Shown: positions 48,338 through 55,732 of the stretch, piece by piece
How the letters are laid out: each line of letters opens with the position of its first letter
How positions within the stretch are numbered: position 1 is the first letter of the stretch
The notes under the pieces: generated by a model
Database searches by the model: none
What the model was told of the DNA's origin: nothing
The model's input: only the letters and a program-made list of their open reading frames with translations
Program-made: the position numbers and the translations under genes
DNA from: Nocardioides sp. 1609
Lineage (GTDB): Bacteria; Actinomycetota; Actinomycetes; Propionibacteriales; Nocardioidaceae
Direction of reading: 5' to 3'
Assembly (NCBI RefSeq): GCF_004522105.1
Contig: NZ_SPUJ01000009.1
Location: 1-64,000, forward strand
Length of the DNA: 64,000 nt

Positions 48338-49507
48338 ATGACCGGCACCAACGCTGCTCCGGTGAGGGGACGCGCGTCGTCCCGCCCGCCGCGGTACGAG
48401 CACCGCCACGGGTTTCTGAGCAGGTCGCGCGGCCTCAGTCCCGCACGAGCGATGCCGGTGAGGGATCGTCGCGCGTTGGCTGGAGGAGAGTTCGGAAGCG
48501 AACGGCTCCTTCTCGCCCTCGATCGGATCCAGCACGGCCCTCCTCGCACGATCGCCGGCTGGAAGGCGCTGGCCGAGGAGATCCTGGTCGACGAGTGCTG
48601 CACGGCCCACCGCAACCGCGAGATCTCGTCGTGCTACGCCTGGGCCTACATGGCGCTGCCCACGTGCTTCAAGTGGGCCGGGATGGCGGCGATCGCGTCG
48701 CACCACGTGCGCGTCGCGCTCCTCCCCCTCCACATCGACACCGCTCTCAGGAGCGCCACCGGTCCGGGGCACGGACCGGGGAGGTGGCGGGTGCTCACGG
48801 CGGACGCGAACACGATCCGAGCAACGAACAACGACATCTTCGACGACCTGTTCTGGGTCCACCTCGCCTACGTCACCTCGGAGGACGGGATCACCCTGCT
48901 TCGCGCCCTCCTGCGGGACGAGCGTCACTACGCACCCATCCTGGCCGGGTTCGAAGCACTCGACCAGGGCCGCCGGGTGCTGGAGGACCCGACGACGTCC
49001 CCGGCGGCTCGAGCAGGGGCACGGGACCTCATCTGGAGGGGCAACCTCCTCCTCCTCGAGCACGAGCAGCGCGTCGTGGTGCAACCCAACTTCGATCGCC
49101 TCTCCCACGGGTGCGCCTGGGCCGTCTCGATCGGGTCGGCCACGTCGTTCGAGACACGTGGACCGTGCCAGGCGATCGAGTACTTCACCTCGTTCTACTT
49201 CTACACGCTCGCCCGTACGAACCCCCGTGGCCTCCGCGGACGGGTGCGGCCGCGCATCACCAACTACGACGACCGGTGGCGTTGGCTCGTGTCGAGCGTC
49301 GTCCCCCGGTTCCGACGCTTCGATGCGGACCCGCCCGTGGTCCGAGCCATCCTGCGACGCATCCTCGACCAGGACCGCCACCACGATTCCTCCCCGTGCG
49401 GCACCCCGACGAGGAGTGACCGCGTCCTGGCCGTCCCCACCTCGGAGCGCACGGTCCGAGCCGAACGTCGCGCGGCGGCGGCGGGGGGTGGAGCGGATGC
49501 TGCTTGA
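48338..49507 (+). CDS. Uncharacterised protein coupled to a cytochrome b
   Basis: A 389-aa protein I cannot assign to a family. ATG 48338 follows AGGGA; an upstream GTG (48302) is less likely. After a basic, disordered N-terminus the chain is helix-rich, with conserved-looking aromatic and Cys/His stretches: DECCTAHRNREISSCYAWAY, MALPTCFKWAGMAAIASHHV, NNDIFDDLFWVHLAY, LLEHEQRVVVQPNFDRL, YDDRWRWL. It has no signal peptide and one possible membrane-touching helix (about 100-120). The Cys pairs and HH could bind a metal or heme, but no known motif fits. Its last 11 bases overlap the next start, so it is made together with cytochrome b and may be its partner or maturation factor. Confidence 0.7.
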   Translation: MTGTNAAPVRGRASSRPPRYEHRHGFLSRSRGLSPARAMPVRDRRALAGGEFGSERLLLALDRIQHGPPRTIAGWKALAEEILVDECCTAHRNREISSCYAWAYMALPTCFKWAGMAAIASHHVRVALLPLHIDTALRSATGPGHGPGRWRVLTADANTIRATNNDIFDDLFWVHLAYVTSEDGITLLRALLRDERHYAPILAGFEALDQGRRVLEDPTTSPAARAGARDLIWRGNLLLLEHEQRVVVQPNFDRLSHGCAWAVSIGSATSFETRGPCQAIEYFTSFYFYTLARTNPRGLRGRVRPRITNYDDRWRWLVSSVVPRFRRFDADPPVVRAILRRILDQDRHHDSSPCGTPTRSDRVLAVPTSERTVRAERRAAAAGGGADAA

Positions 49508-50906
49508 GCGGTGGGCACCGAGGCTCCGCCGACGCGTCGTCCCCAACCGGTGGTCGCACACGTTCGGCGTCATCTCCATGGCGGCGATGGTGGTCCTGGT
49601 GGTGACGGGGCTGTACCTGACGTACTACTACGACGCCTCGGGACCCCACGTCACCTACGACGGCAGCTACGAGCCCCTGAGGGGCGTCGAGGTGACGCAG
49701 GCCTACGCATCGACACTCCACCTCAGCTTCGAGGTCCGCGGCGGCCTCCTGGCGCGGCAGGCCCACCACTGGGCTGCCCTGGTCCTCCCCGCGTCCTTGA
49801 TGCTGCAGCTGTTCACCACGTTCCTCTCCGGCGCCTTCCGCAAGCCACGTCGAGGCATGTGGTTGCTGCTGTTCGCGACCTTCGTGCTCGCACTGGCGGC
49901 GGGTTGGAGCGGCTACGCGATGCCGGATGACATGTTGTCGGGCAGCGGGCTGAGGATCATGCACGGCATCATGCTGGGCATCCCCGTCATCGGCCCTGGC
50001 ATCGCCTTCCTCCTCTTCGGCGGAGAGTTCCCCGGCCACATCCTGCAGACCCTCTACCCGCTGCACGTGTACGTGCTCCCTGCGCTCCTGGTCGTCGTCG
50101 TCGCGCTGCGACTTCGCCTGGCCTTCACGCGCGGCCCCATGCACACGGCATCCGAGCAACGCCACGACAGCCAGCGCAGCCGCACCTCCGCCCTTCGAGC
50201 GACGATCGCGCGCTCCGGTGGCCTGTTCTTCGTCGCGGCCGGGGCCCTGGTGCTCATGGGCGGAACCATGACGATCAGCCCCATCTGGAAGTACGGTCCC
50301 GCCGACAGCGGCACCGCGTCGAACGGCAGCCAGCCCGACTGGTACCTCGGATTCCTCGACGGCGCTCTGCGGCTGGTGCCGCCCGGATGGGAGGTCGTGC
50401 TCGGGGGCAGGACGTGGTCGCTCGCGCTGCTCGTGCCCATCGCCGTGGTCAGTGTCTTCCTGGCGCTCGTCGCTGCCTACCCCTTCATCGACGCCAGGAT
50501 CACCGGGGACAACGAGGCGCACCACGTCCTGGACCGCGCCCGCGACAACCCGACACGGACCGGCGTGGGAGCGGCCGGCGCAGTGTTCTACGGCGTCCTG
50601 CTCTTCTCTGCAGGCGTCGACCTCATCGCCAGCCAGTTCCACCTCTCCTTCGAGACGCTCATCTACTTCTTCAGGGTGGCGATCGTCGTGGGTCCGGTGC
50701 TGGCCTTCGTCGTGGCGCGCGCTGTGTGCATCGGCCTCCAGGACCGCGAACGCGCGACCGAGGCCTTCGGCCTCGAGACCGGGGCGATCGTGCGGGCACC
50801 CGACGGCGGTTACACCGAGCTCCACGCCCCGCTCGGCGCGTCCTCTCCCCAGCCCCCCGGCCCAGCACTCGACCCCGTGCCCGCACCCGAGGACAGTGCA
50901 GCGTAG
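49497..50906 (+). CDS. Solitary QcrB-like cytochrome b subunit
   Basis: A 469-aa membrane protein of the cytochrome bc1 b-subunit family, shorter than the usual actinobacterial QcrB (about 540 aa). About eight membrane spans. Heme-ligand His are in STLHLSFEVRGGLLARQAHH and GLRIMHGIMLG ... LYPLHVYVLPAL; the quinol-site and C-terminal part is PDWYLGFLDGALRLVPPGWE. No QcrA (Rieske) or QcrC (cytochrome cc) lies beside it, so it is not the housekeeping bcc operon. It may pair with other partners or work as a stand-alone quinol-linked b-type cytochrome. It overlaps the preceding unknown gene by 11 bases. Confidence 0.9.
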   Translation: MLLERWAPRLRRRVVPNRWSHTFGVISMAAMVVLVVTGLYLTYYYDASGPHVTYDGSYEPLRGVEVTQAYASTLHLSFEVRGGLLARQAHHWAALVLPASLMLQLFTTFLSGAFRKPRRGMWLLLFATFVLALAAGWSGYAMPDDMLSGSGLRIMHGIMLGIPVIGPGIAFLLFGGEFPGHILQTLYPLHVYVLPALLVVVVALRLRLAFTRGPMHTASEQRHDSQRSRTSALRATIARSGGLFFVAAGALVLMGGTMTISPIWKYGPADSGTASNGSQPDWYLGFLDGALRLVPPGWEVVLGGRTWSLALLVPIAVVSVFLALVAAYPFIDARITGDNEAHHVLDRARDNPTRTGVGAAGAVFYGVLLFSAGVDLIASQFHLSFETLIYFFRVAIVVGPVLAFVVARAVCIGLQDRERATEAFGLETGAIVRAPDGGYTELHAPLGASSPQPPGPALDPVPAPEDSAA

Positions 50907-51368
50907 GCAAGGCCGTGGGCGGCGTGCGACGACCTCCGGGGCCGAACGCCCCGCGGGTCGTCGCTCTCCTGCCAGCACCTGGTCGGTGGGGCTCGAGCCG
51001 AGCCTTCGCGCCGCCGAGGCTGCGTGCGCTGTCGGCCGGAGTGCACCAGCTCCCGGACTGGCTGGTCGCTGCGCCCGTACCCGCACCGCGTCGTGGACCG
51101 TGCGGGCCCCGGGTGCGTGGTGCTTCGTGAACGTCACCACGCCACGGTCGGTGCCGTCGTCGCACGTGTCCCGGGTCGCCTCCGGCGACCGGCTTGTCGC
51201 CGCAGCTGCAGCAGGACGTGACATGCGACGTGACGACGGCACTCGAACCGGCCTGACCGCGAGCCAGGACCAGGTGTGGACGAGCGAGGTCGTCGCCAAC
51301 GTCTCCAGCCGTGGTCTCCGCGACTCGTTAGATCTGACCGTTCCACGGCGGGCTGGGTGCGCAGACCA
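50907..51368. other. Intergenic region after cytochrome b, left part
   Basis: No gene is supported. It begins with a strong terminator hairpin (50927-50963). A weak thirteenth motif of ECF41 form (CGTCACC, 16 bases, CGTC; 51132-51158) lies on the plus strand toward the epimerase remnant. The rest looks like decayed sequence. Confidence 0.5.
50927..50963 (+). terminator. Terminator of the unknown/cytochrome b operon
   Basis: CGACGACC (50927-50934) pairs with GGTCGTCG (50956-50963), and inner GGGGC (50938-50942) with GCCCC (50948-50952). It starts 21 bases after the stop. Confidence 0.7.
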
Positions 51369-51540
51369 CCGCTCTTCGACACCAACGCCACTGCTCGGAT
51401 CAGGAGAGGGCACGACGAATCTCGTGGCGGCCGCCCAGGGGGCCGCCGGCGGTCGGACGCCGACCGCCGAGATCAGGGCCGCGGGCTGGAAGCGCGGCTA
51501 CCCACCGGCGGCCGGACCGGTCCGGCCGGGCTGGGAGGTC
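51369..51540 (+). pseudogene. Frameshifted remnant of an NAD-dependent epimerase gene
   Basis: Translated in one frame, 51372 onwards reads LFDTNATARIRR, matching LFDTEATARIRR of the epimerase at 43600-44436. The reading then shifts frame: GEGTTNLVAAA (compare REGTAHLITAA) continues in another frame, consistent with a loss of two bases near 51405. Shortly after, AEIRAAGWKRGYP matches the C-terminal AKARAAGWVPTY. The N-terminal half and most of the middle are missing, so this is a deleted, broken copy, not a gene. I judge the match by eye only. Confidence 0.55.
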
Positions 51541-51593
51541 CACCACCCCCGGTCCTGCCTCGCCCCGGTTGGAGTGCGTCCGATGCCCGGCCC

Positions 51594-51932
51594 TCAGCCG
51601 GGTGAACGCTCCCAAGGGATGACCGTCCAGATCGGCGCCAGGTCCTGGTGCCAGCGGAGCAGGTCGTCGCGGGTGAGGGGCGGCAGAGGCGGAGCAACGT
51701 CGTCGGCCGGCAACGACGGCTCACTGAGACGCAGCGGCTCGATCCCCACGAACAGCAGCTTCGTGAGGAGGTCCCCGGCGACTCGCTGCAACGCCGGCCG
51801 CTCGCACGACGGGCACGAGTAGAGGAGCTCTGCCTCGGCGCGGGGCGTGACGTCCATGCGCAGGACGGCTGACGCCATGTCGACGCTGATCTCGGCATCG
51901 CACCGCGTGCAAGCAGTCAGTACCTCGATCAC
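51594..51932 (-). CDS. Small zinc-ribbon protein
   Basis: A 112-aa protein. Two CxxC pairs, TACTRCDAEI near residue 8 and LYSCPSCERPAL near residue 38, make a zinc ribbon spanning residues 6-45. The rest is a Leu/Pro-rich region with LTRDDLLRWHQDLAPIW. It starts with GTG 51932 behind AGAGG. No enzyme motif. An ECF41-type promoter (P12) precedes it, which puts it with the flavoprotein island although it has no obvious redox role; the zinc site could itself be a redox switch. Function unknown. Confidence 0.7.
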   Translation of the reverse strand: MIEVLTACTRCDAEISVDMASAVLRMDVTPRAEAELLYSCPSCERPALQRVAGDLLTKLLFVGIEPLRLSEPSLPADDVAPPLPPLTRDDLLRWHQDLAPIWTVIPWERSPG

Positions 51933-51967
51933 GACAACCTCTTCCGCTGGTCAGGGTGTACTTCTCC

Positions 51968-51994
51968 GACCGAGCAGCACCCGGGCTTGTGAGG
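51968..51994 (-). promoter_or_regulatory. ECF41-type promoter P12, before the zinc-ribbon gene
   Basis: On the minus strand CCTCACA (51994-51988), 16 bases, GGTC (51971-51968). Leader of about 30 bases to GTG 51932. Confidence 0.7.
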
Positions 51995-52115
51995 CGATCG
52001 CACCGGCGCCCCACGCCGCGGCCGCCTCGTCGCGCGACCTCATCTTCGCCTGGGCGGGCACCCATGCTGGCCCCCGCTCATGGGCGCCGCGACGAGGGAG
52101 TGCAACCGGTACGCG

Positions 52116-52778
52116 TCAGGGACCGCCGCGCCAGTGCTCGATCCGGCGGTGGTCGGGAAGGAACCCGTTGCGCACTCCCCAGAGGACGGCTTGTGTCCTA
52201 CTCTCGACGTCGATCTTGCGATAGAGCCCGCGGATGTAGGACTTCACCGTGTTGGGACTGAGGTAGGTCAGCGCTGCCACCTCGGCGTTGTTCTTGCCCT
52301 GGGTGATGAGGGCGAGGATCTCCGACTCGCGGTCGGAGAGTCCCTCCCCGCGCCCGGGCCAGTCGCCGACCGTGTTGCGTGCTTGCGCCGCCGAGGCGCT
52401 GATCACGGTCTCGCCGGCGTGGATGGCCTCGAGGGCGGCCACCAGCTCACGGCCGCTCAGGGCCTTGGACAGGTATCCGTGCACCCCGAGGTCGCGTGCC
52501 ATCGAGACGAGCTCGGGGTGGAAGTTCCCGGTGTAGACCACGACCCGCCGGGCCAAGGGGTTGTCGAGCAGCGTCTTGATCTCGTCGTGGTCGGTCTCGG
52601 GCTGCGCGAAGGAGTCGTACAGCGCGATGTCGACGTCGTCGATGAGGGGCTTGTTCGTGTCCAGCTCGGCGACGACGACCCGGTCACGGTAGGGATCGAG
52701 CATGTTGGCGACCCCGATGACGACGACGTCGTAGTCATCGACGACGGCGACCTGGATGGGACCGCTACGGGTGCTCAC
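52116..52778 (-). CDS. NarL/LuxR-type response regulator
   Basis: A 220-aa two-domain regulator. Receiver at residues 8-125: acidic pair VVDDYD, probable phospho-Asp in VDIALYDSFAQ, conserved Lys in GYLSKALSGREL. HTH at 150-210: GLSDRESEILALITQGKNNA and YLSPNTVKSYIRGLYRKI. GTG 52778 is chosen because TAGTAT at 52785-52790 (minus strand) is a -10 hexamer seven bases ahead, giving a leaderless mRNA; GTG 52784 is possible. No sensor kinase is adjacent. Divergent from a GlsB/YeaQ gene. Confidence 0.88.
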   Translation of the reverse strand: MSTRSGPIQVAVVDDYDVVVIGVANMLDPYRDRVVVAELDTNKPLIDDVDIALYDSFAQPETDHDEIKTLLDNPLARRVVVYTGNFHPELVSMARDLGVHGYLSKALSGRELVAALEAIHAGETVISASAAQARNTVGDWPGRGEGLSDRESEILALITQGKNNAEVAALTYLSPNTVKSYIRGLYRKIDVESRTQAVLWGVRNGFLPDHRRIEHWRGGP

Positions 52779-52821
52779 CTGCACATACTAACCCACCTAG
52801 GGGTGTGTCACGACCCTGAGG

Positions 52822-52841
52822 GGGGTGGTTGTGTACACCCC
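52822..52841. promoter_or_regulatory. 20-bp inverted repeat between the response regulator and GlsB-like gene
   Basis: GGGGTG (52822-52827), eight bases, CACCCC (52836-52841), in the divergent gap. A candidate regulator site; by itself only six bases per arm. Confidence 0.4.
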
Positions 52842-52881
52842 AAGGGCCGCGACCGGCAGCCTCTTGACGGAAGGCACTCAC

Positions 52882-53160
52882 ATGCTCGGACTCATCCTGA
52901 CCATCCTGATCGTCGGCGCCGTCGCCGGCTTCGTGGCCCGCCTGCTCGTCCCCGGGAAGCAGGACCTCTCGGTCGTGGCCACGATCGTGCTCGGCATCGT
53001 CGGCTCCTTCGTCGGCGGGCTGCTGGGCTACCTGCTGTTCGGCAAGGACGCGAGCGACGGGCTCCTGCAGCCCGCAGGCATCATCGGCTCGATCATCGGC
53101 GCGGTCGTCGCGCTGCTGATCTGGACCGCGGCCCACCGCCGCACCAGCGCTCGGGTGTAG
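52882..53160 (+). CDS. GlsB/YeaQ/YmgE family stress-response membrane protein
   Basis: A 92-aa protein with three membrane helices and Gly zippers: GLILTILIVGAVAGFVARLL, ATIVLGIVGSFVGGLLGYLL and GIIGSIIGAVVALLIW. This is the transglycosylase-associated/GlsB pattern of stress-induced membrane proteins found from Enterobacteria to actinobacteria. Mechanism unknown. GGAAGG lies before ATG 52882 (an upstream in-frame start at 52825 is less likely). The divergent response regulator is a candidate controller. Confidence 0.9.
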   Translation: MLGLILTILIVGAVAGFVARLLVPGKQDLSVVATIVLGIVGSFVGGLLGYLLFGKDASDGLLQPAGIIGSIIGAVVALLIWTAAHRRTSARV

Positions 53161-53183
53161 GACACGCTCCACGACCCGACGTG

Positions 53184-53220
53184 ACGACAGCCGCCAGCGG
53201 ATCTCGCTGGCGGCTGTCGT
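53184..53220 (+). terminator. Strong terminator after the GlsB-like gene
   Basis: ACGACAGCCGCCAGCG (53184-53199) pairs perfectly with CGCTGGCGGCTGTCGT (53205-53220) around a five-base loop, 24 bases after the stop. Confidence 0.85.
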
Positions 53221-53371
53221 GCAGGTCTGCCGGTCGCGGGTGCGTCGATCCGTGCCGGGGACACCTCTGGGGGCGGGGTCGGCCATCAGCCGGCTCGACG
53301 CCGACCGGCGCCGGTCTTCGGAGTCGGCTGGCCCGGCCGGCCTACGTCGGCAGCGCAGACGGCGCCCTCGG

Positions 53372-53845
53372 TCAGGCGGACGACGCCCGGTGACCCCACT
53401 CCAGGGCGCTCTCGCGGGACCTGGCGCGCCCGCGGAGTGAGATGGTCGCCCGCGAGCGGCCGCTCGTGCCGCGCTGCGACTCGGCGGCCCGCCGGCCAGC
53501 GACGACGTGCACCCGCTGCACGAAAACCACGAAGCGCGCCTCTTCCTCGAGGCCTCCCACCGGGGTGACGTCGACCGCGAGCCACAGCCCGTCCGGCTCG
53601 AAGAACACGGCGGCCTTGCCCGTGCCGGCGCGCTCCTTGGCCACGGCGGACGAGGTGACCTGGAGGTCGAACTCGACCGCCCGGGCGTGCGCACCGCGGG
53701 CCCTTCGCAACAGCTGCGTCGCCTCGACGAACGCCCGCTCCTCCGACGAGATGACGCCGGCGGGAATCCACGGCGCCCGTGGGCCGGTGGCGTCTATCCC
53801 GGGTCGGACCTTGTCCCCGTTGACCCAGACATCTCCCCAGCTCAT
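53372..53845 (-). CDS. Uncharacterised protein
   Basis: A 157-aa soluble protein of unknown family. GAGGA stands eight bases before ATG 53845. It has a predicted alpha/beta core (SSEERAFVEATQLLRRARGA; AVFFEPDGLWLAVDVTP; ARFVVFVQRVHVV) and a basic C-terminal tail rich in Arg/Ser. No catalytic residue pattern is visible. Codon use fits the neighbours and no other frame gives a plausible start here, but the annotation as a gene is only moderately sure. Confidence 0.5.
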   Translation of the reverse strand: MSWGDVWVNGDKVRPGIDATGPRAPWIPAGVISSEERAFVEATQLLRRARGAHARAVEFDLQVTSSAVAKERAGTGKAAVFFEPDGLWLAVDVTPVGGLEEEARFVVFVQRVHVVAGRRAAESQRGTSGRSRATISLRGRARSRESALEWGHRASSA

Positions 53846-54065
53846 CCAGGCATCCTCGCACTGGTCCCGGGCCCGGCGTGGACCTTCCGCTCGCTGCTCG
53901 ACCAGCGTCCGCGTCTGCCGCGCACCGGACTCGGGCAGGTGTGCCTGCGGCGGTACGTAGCCGGGTCATCAGAAGAGTCAGTCGCGCCGACCTGGGCGAA
54001 CGCCCCCCCACCAGGTCTCGCCAGAGTCGACGGCGCCCACGGCTCCTGCTGGTCTCACCGTGTGC

Positions 54066-54410
54066 TCACGTCCCTGGCACACCGTGCAGGGCGACGGTCA
54101 GCAGCACGGCGGCGTCCTCGACCGCCTCGAGGTCGTGTCGCGTCGCCGGGATCACCACGAGGTCGCCGGTGGTGCCGACCCAGAGGTCGTCACCGGCATG
54201 CAGCCGGACCGTGCCGCGCAGCACCTGCAGGGTCGCCTCCCCGGGACTGCCGTGCTCGCCGAGCCGACGGCCGGCCGCGAGGGCGATCAATGTCTGCCGC
54301 AGGGCGTTGCCCTGCCCGCCGTACAGCGTGTGCGCGCTGCGGCCCGCGCTGTGCTTGCGTGCCACCGCGAGGTGCTCCTCGACCTGCGCCTGTAGCGGGA
54401 TGGTGTCCAT
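54066..54410 (-). CDS. Small cupin-domain protein
   Basis: A 114-aa protein with one cupin barrel. GSPGEATLQVLRGTVRLHAG and LVVIPATRHDLEAVEDAA correspond to cupin motifs 1 and 2 (metal His in EHGSP... and H in RHDLEA); it is a member of the short cupins of unknown substrate, usually metal-binding. GAGGAG precedes ATG 54410. It stands alone, with about 200 unassigned bases on each side. Confidence 0.78.
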   Translation of the reverse strand: MDTIPLQAQVEEHLAVARKHSAGRSAHTLYGGQGNALRQTLIALAAGRRLGEHGSPGEATLQVLRGTVRLHAGDDLWVGTTGDLVVIPATRHDLEAVEDAAVLLTVALHGVPGT

Positions 54411-54606
54411 GGGGTCTCCTCGATGTGGGCTGCCGATGGTCGGTCGCGCGGAGTGGGTGCCCAGACACCGAGCTGTGCACGGCGCGCACCGCGCCGCTCC
54501 GCGGACGAGCACCTCCAGCCGAGACTGCCCGACCCAGACTAGGCCCGGCAGGATCTGGGGCCGGCCGGCACTTCCTGGGGTCCTGTTCCACCGATCGATC
54601 GTCAGG

Positions 54607-55068
54607 TCAGGTCAGGTGGGTGCCCAGGAGATCGAGGATTGCTCGGCTGCCGGCTTCGCGGTTCGGACCGTCGGTCCAGTACTGGTCGAAGAAGACGCCG
54701 TGCTCGGCGTGGGTGAGCTGGGTGCCTCGGTCGGTGGGAACGAGCTCGTACGACGCGATGGAGGTCGACATGTGGGTCCCGTCGAGCCACATGTCGTAGG
54801 TGGTGACGATGCGTACGTGCTCCACGATGTCGGTGTAGGTGGCGACGTAGCGCGAGAGGGGACCGTCGTGGAACGTGCCCTCCGCCACGTCGCGCCCGCC
54901 GACGCGGAAGTCGTACGCCCACTCGCCGCGCACGAAGGCGTCCGCGTCGCCGAACCAGGCACGCTTCTGGTCCTCCTCGGCGAAGGCGCTCCAGACCCGC
55001 TCGACGGGCGCGGGGTAGTCGCGGGTCAGGGTGAAGCCGGCATGGGCCAGGCGACGTGTGACGGTCAC
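54607..55068 (-). CDS. SRPBCC (AHSA1-type) domain protein
   Basis: A 153-aa protein with the AHSA1/Bet v1 fold: FTLTRDYPAPVERVWSAFAE at the N-terminus and WFGDADAF, YVATYTDIVEHVRIVTTYDM, TQLTHAEHGVFFDQYW further on. Third gene of an ArsR-DHFR/RibD-SRPBCC operon, an arrangement common in actinobacteria; ArsR there usually responds to a small molecule or to none known. GTG 55068 follows AGGAG and lies nine bases after the preceding stop. Ligand unknown. Confidence 0.88.
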   Translation of the reverse strand: MTVTRRLAHAGFTLTRDYPAPVERVWSAFAEEDQKRAWFGDADAFVRGEWAYDFRVGGRDVAEGTFHDGPLSRYVATYTDIVEHVRIVTTYDMWLDGTHMSTSIASYELVPTDRGTQLTHAEHGVFFDQYWTDGPNREAGSRAILDLLGTHLT

Positions 55069-55077
55069 GGTGCGCTC

Positions 55078-55731
55078 CTACCTGTCCTGGCGGGTGAAGG
55101 TGACGTGGATCGTGCCGCTCTCGGCGACCTCGATCGTCGTGCGGTGGGTGTGCTCGAACCCGCGCAGGTCCTCCCACACGCGGTGACCGCGATCGAGCAC
55201 GACGGGTGCGATCGCAACGTGGAGGTCGTCGACGAGGCCCGCCCGCAGGAACGCGCGGGCAGTGCCGATGCCGCCCCCGACGCGTACGTCGAGCCCGCCG
55301 GCGGCCGCGACCGCCTCGGCGAGCACGTCCTCGACGGAGCAGTCGCGGAAGCGGAACGTCGTTCCTCCCTGCATGGCGACATCGGGTCGCGGAGCCGTGC
55401 TGGTCAGCACGTAGACCGGGACGCCGAACGGTGGCTCGTCGCCCCACCATCCCTTCCACTCGGGGTCGTCCGGGAACGAGTGCAGACCGAACATGGCGGC
55501 GCCCATGATCTCGGCGCCGATGCCCTGGAAGAACGCCGCGGCGTAGGCGTCGTCGACACCGGTGGTGCCGGCGCCACTGGTGTCGCCGAAGACGCGTTCC
55601 TTCACGGTGCGGGTCGCGACGTAGGCGGTGGTGAGGGGTCCCCAGTCGTCTCCCATCGGGTTCTCGGGTCCGCCCCCGACCGAGGTGTGGCCGTCGAGGG
55701 AGCTGAACAGGTCGATACGGACGCGGGTCAT
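55078..55731 (-). CDS. Dihydrofolate reductase/RibD C-terminal family protein
   Basis: A 217-aa protein of the RibD_C/DHFR superfamily: FSSLDGHTSVGG at the N-terminus (the NADPH/substrate loop), MGAAMFGLHSFPDDPEWKGW, VYVLTSTAPRPDVAMQGGT, VRVGGGIGTARAFLRAGLVD (NADPH motif with GGG) and LHVAIAPVVLDRGHRVWED. It is not a housekeeping DHFR; such stand-alone copies are annotated as dihydrofolate reductase family protein and their substrate is unknown. It follows the ArsR stop by one base (TGACATG), so it is translationally coupled. Confidence 0.88.
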   Translation of the reverse strand: MTRVRIDLFSSLDGHTSVGGGPENPMGDDWGPLTTAYVATRTVKERVFGDTSGAGTTGVDDAYAAAFFQGIGAEIMGAAMFGLHSFPDDPEWKGWWGDEPPFGVPVYVLTSTAPRPDVAMQGGTTFRFRDCSVEDVLAEAVAAAGGLDVRVGGGIGTARAFLRAGLVDDLHVAIAPVVLDRGHRVWEDLRGFEHTHRTTIEVAESGTIHVTFTRQDR

Positions 55732-55732
55732 G

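Noticed and set aside
51132..51158. A thirteenth ECF41-type site, CGTCACC-N16-CGTC
   Set aside because: It leads only to the broken epimerase and its -35 differs in three positions; it is mentioned but not counted as a functional promoter.
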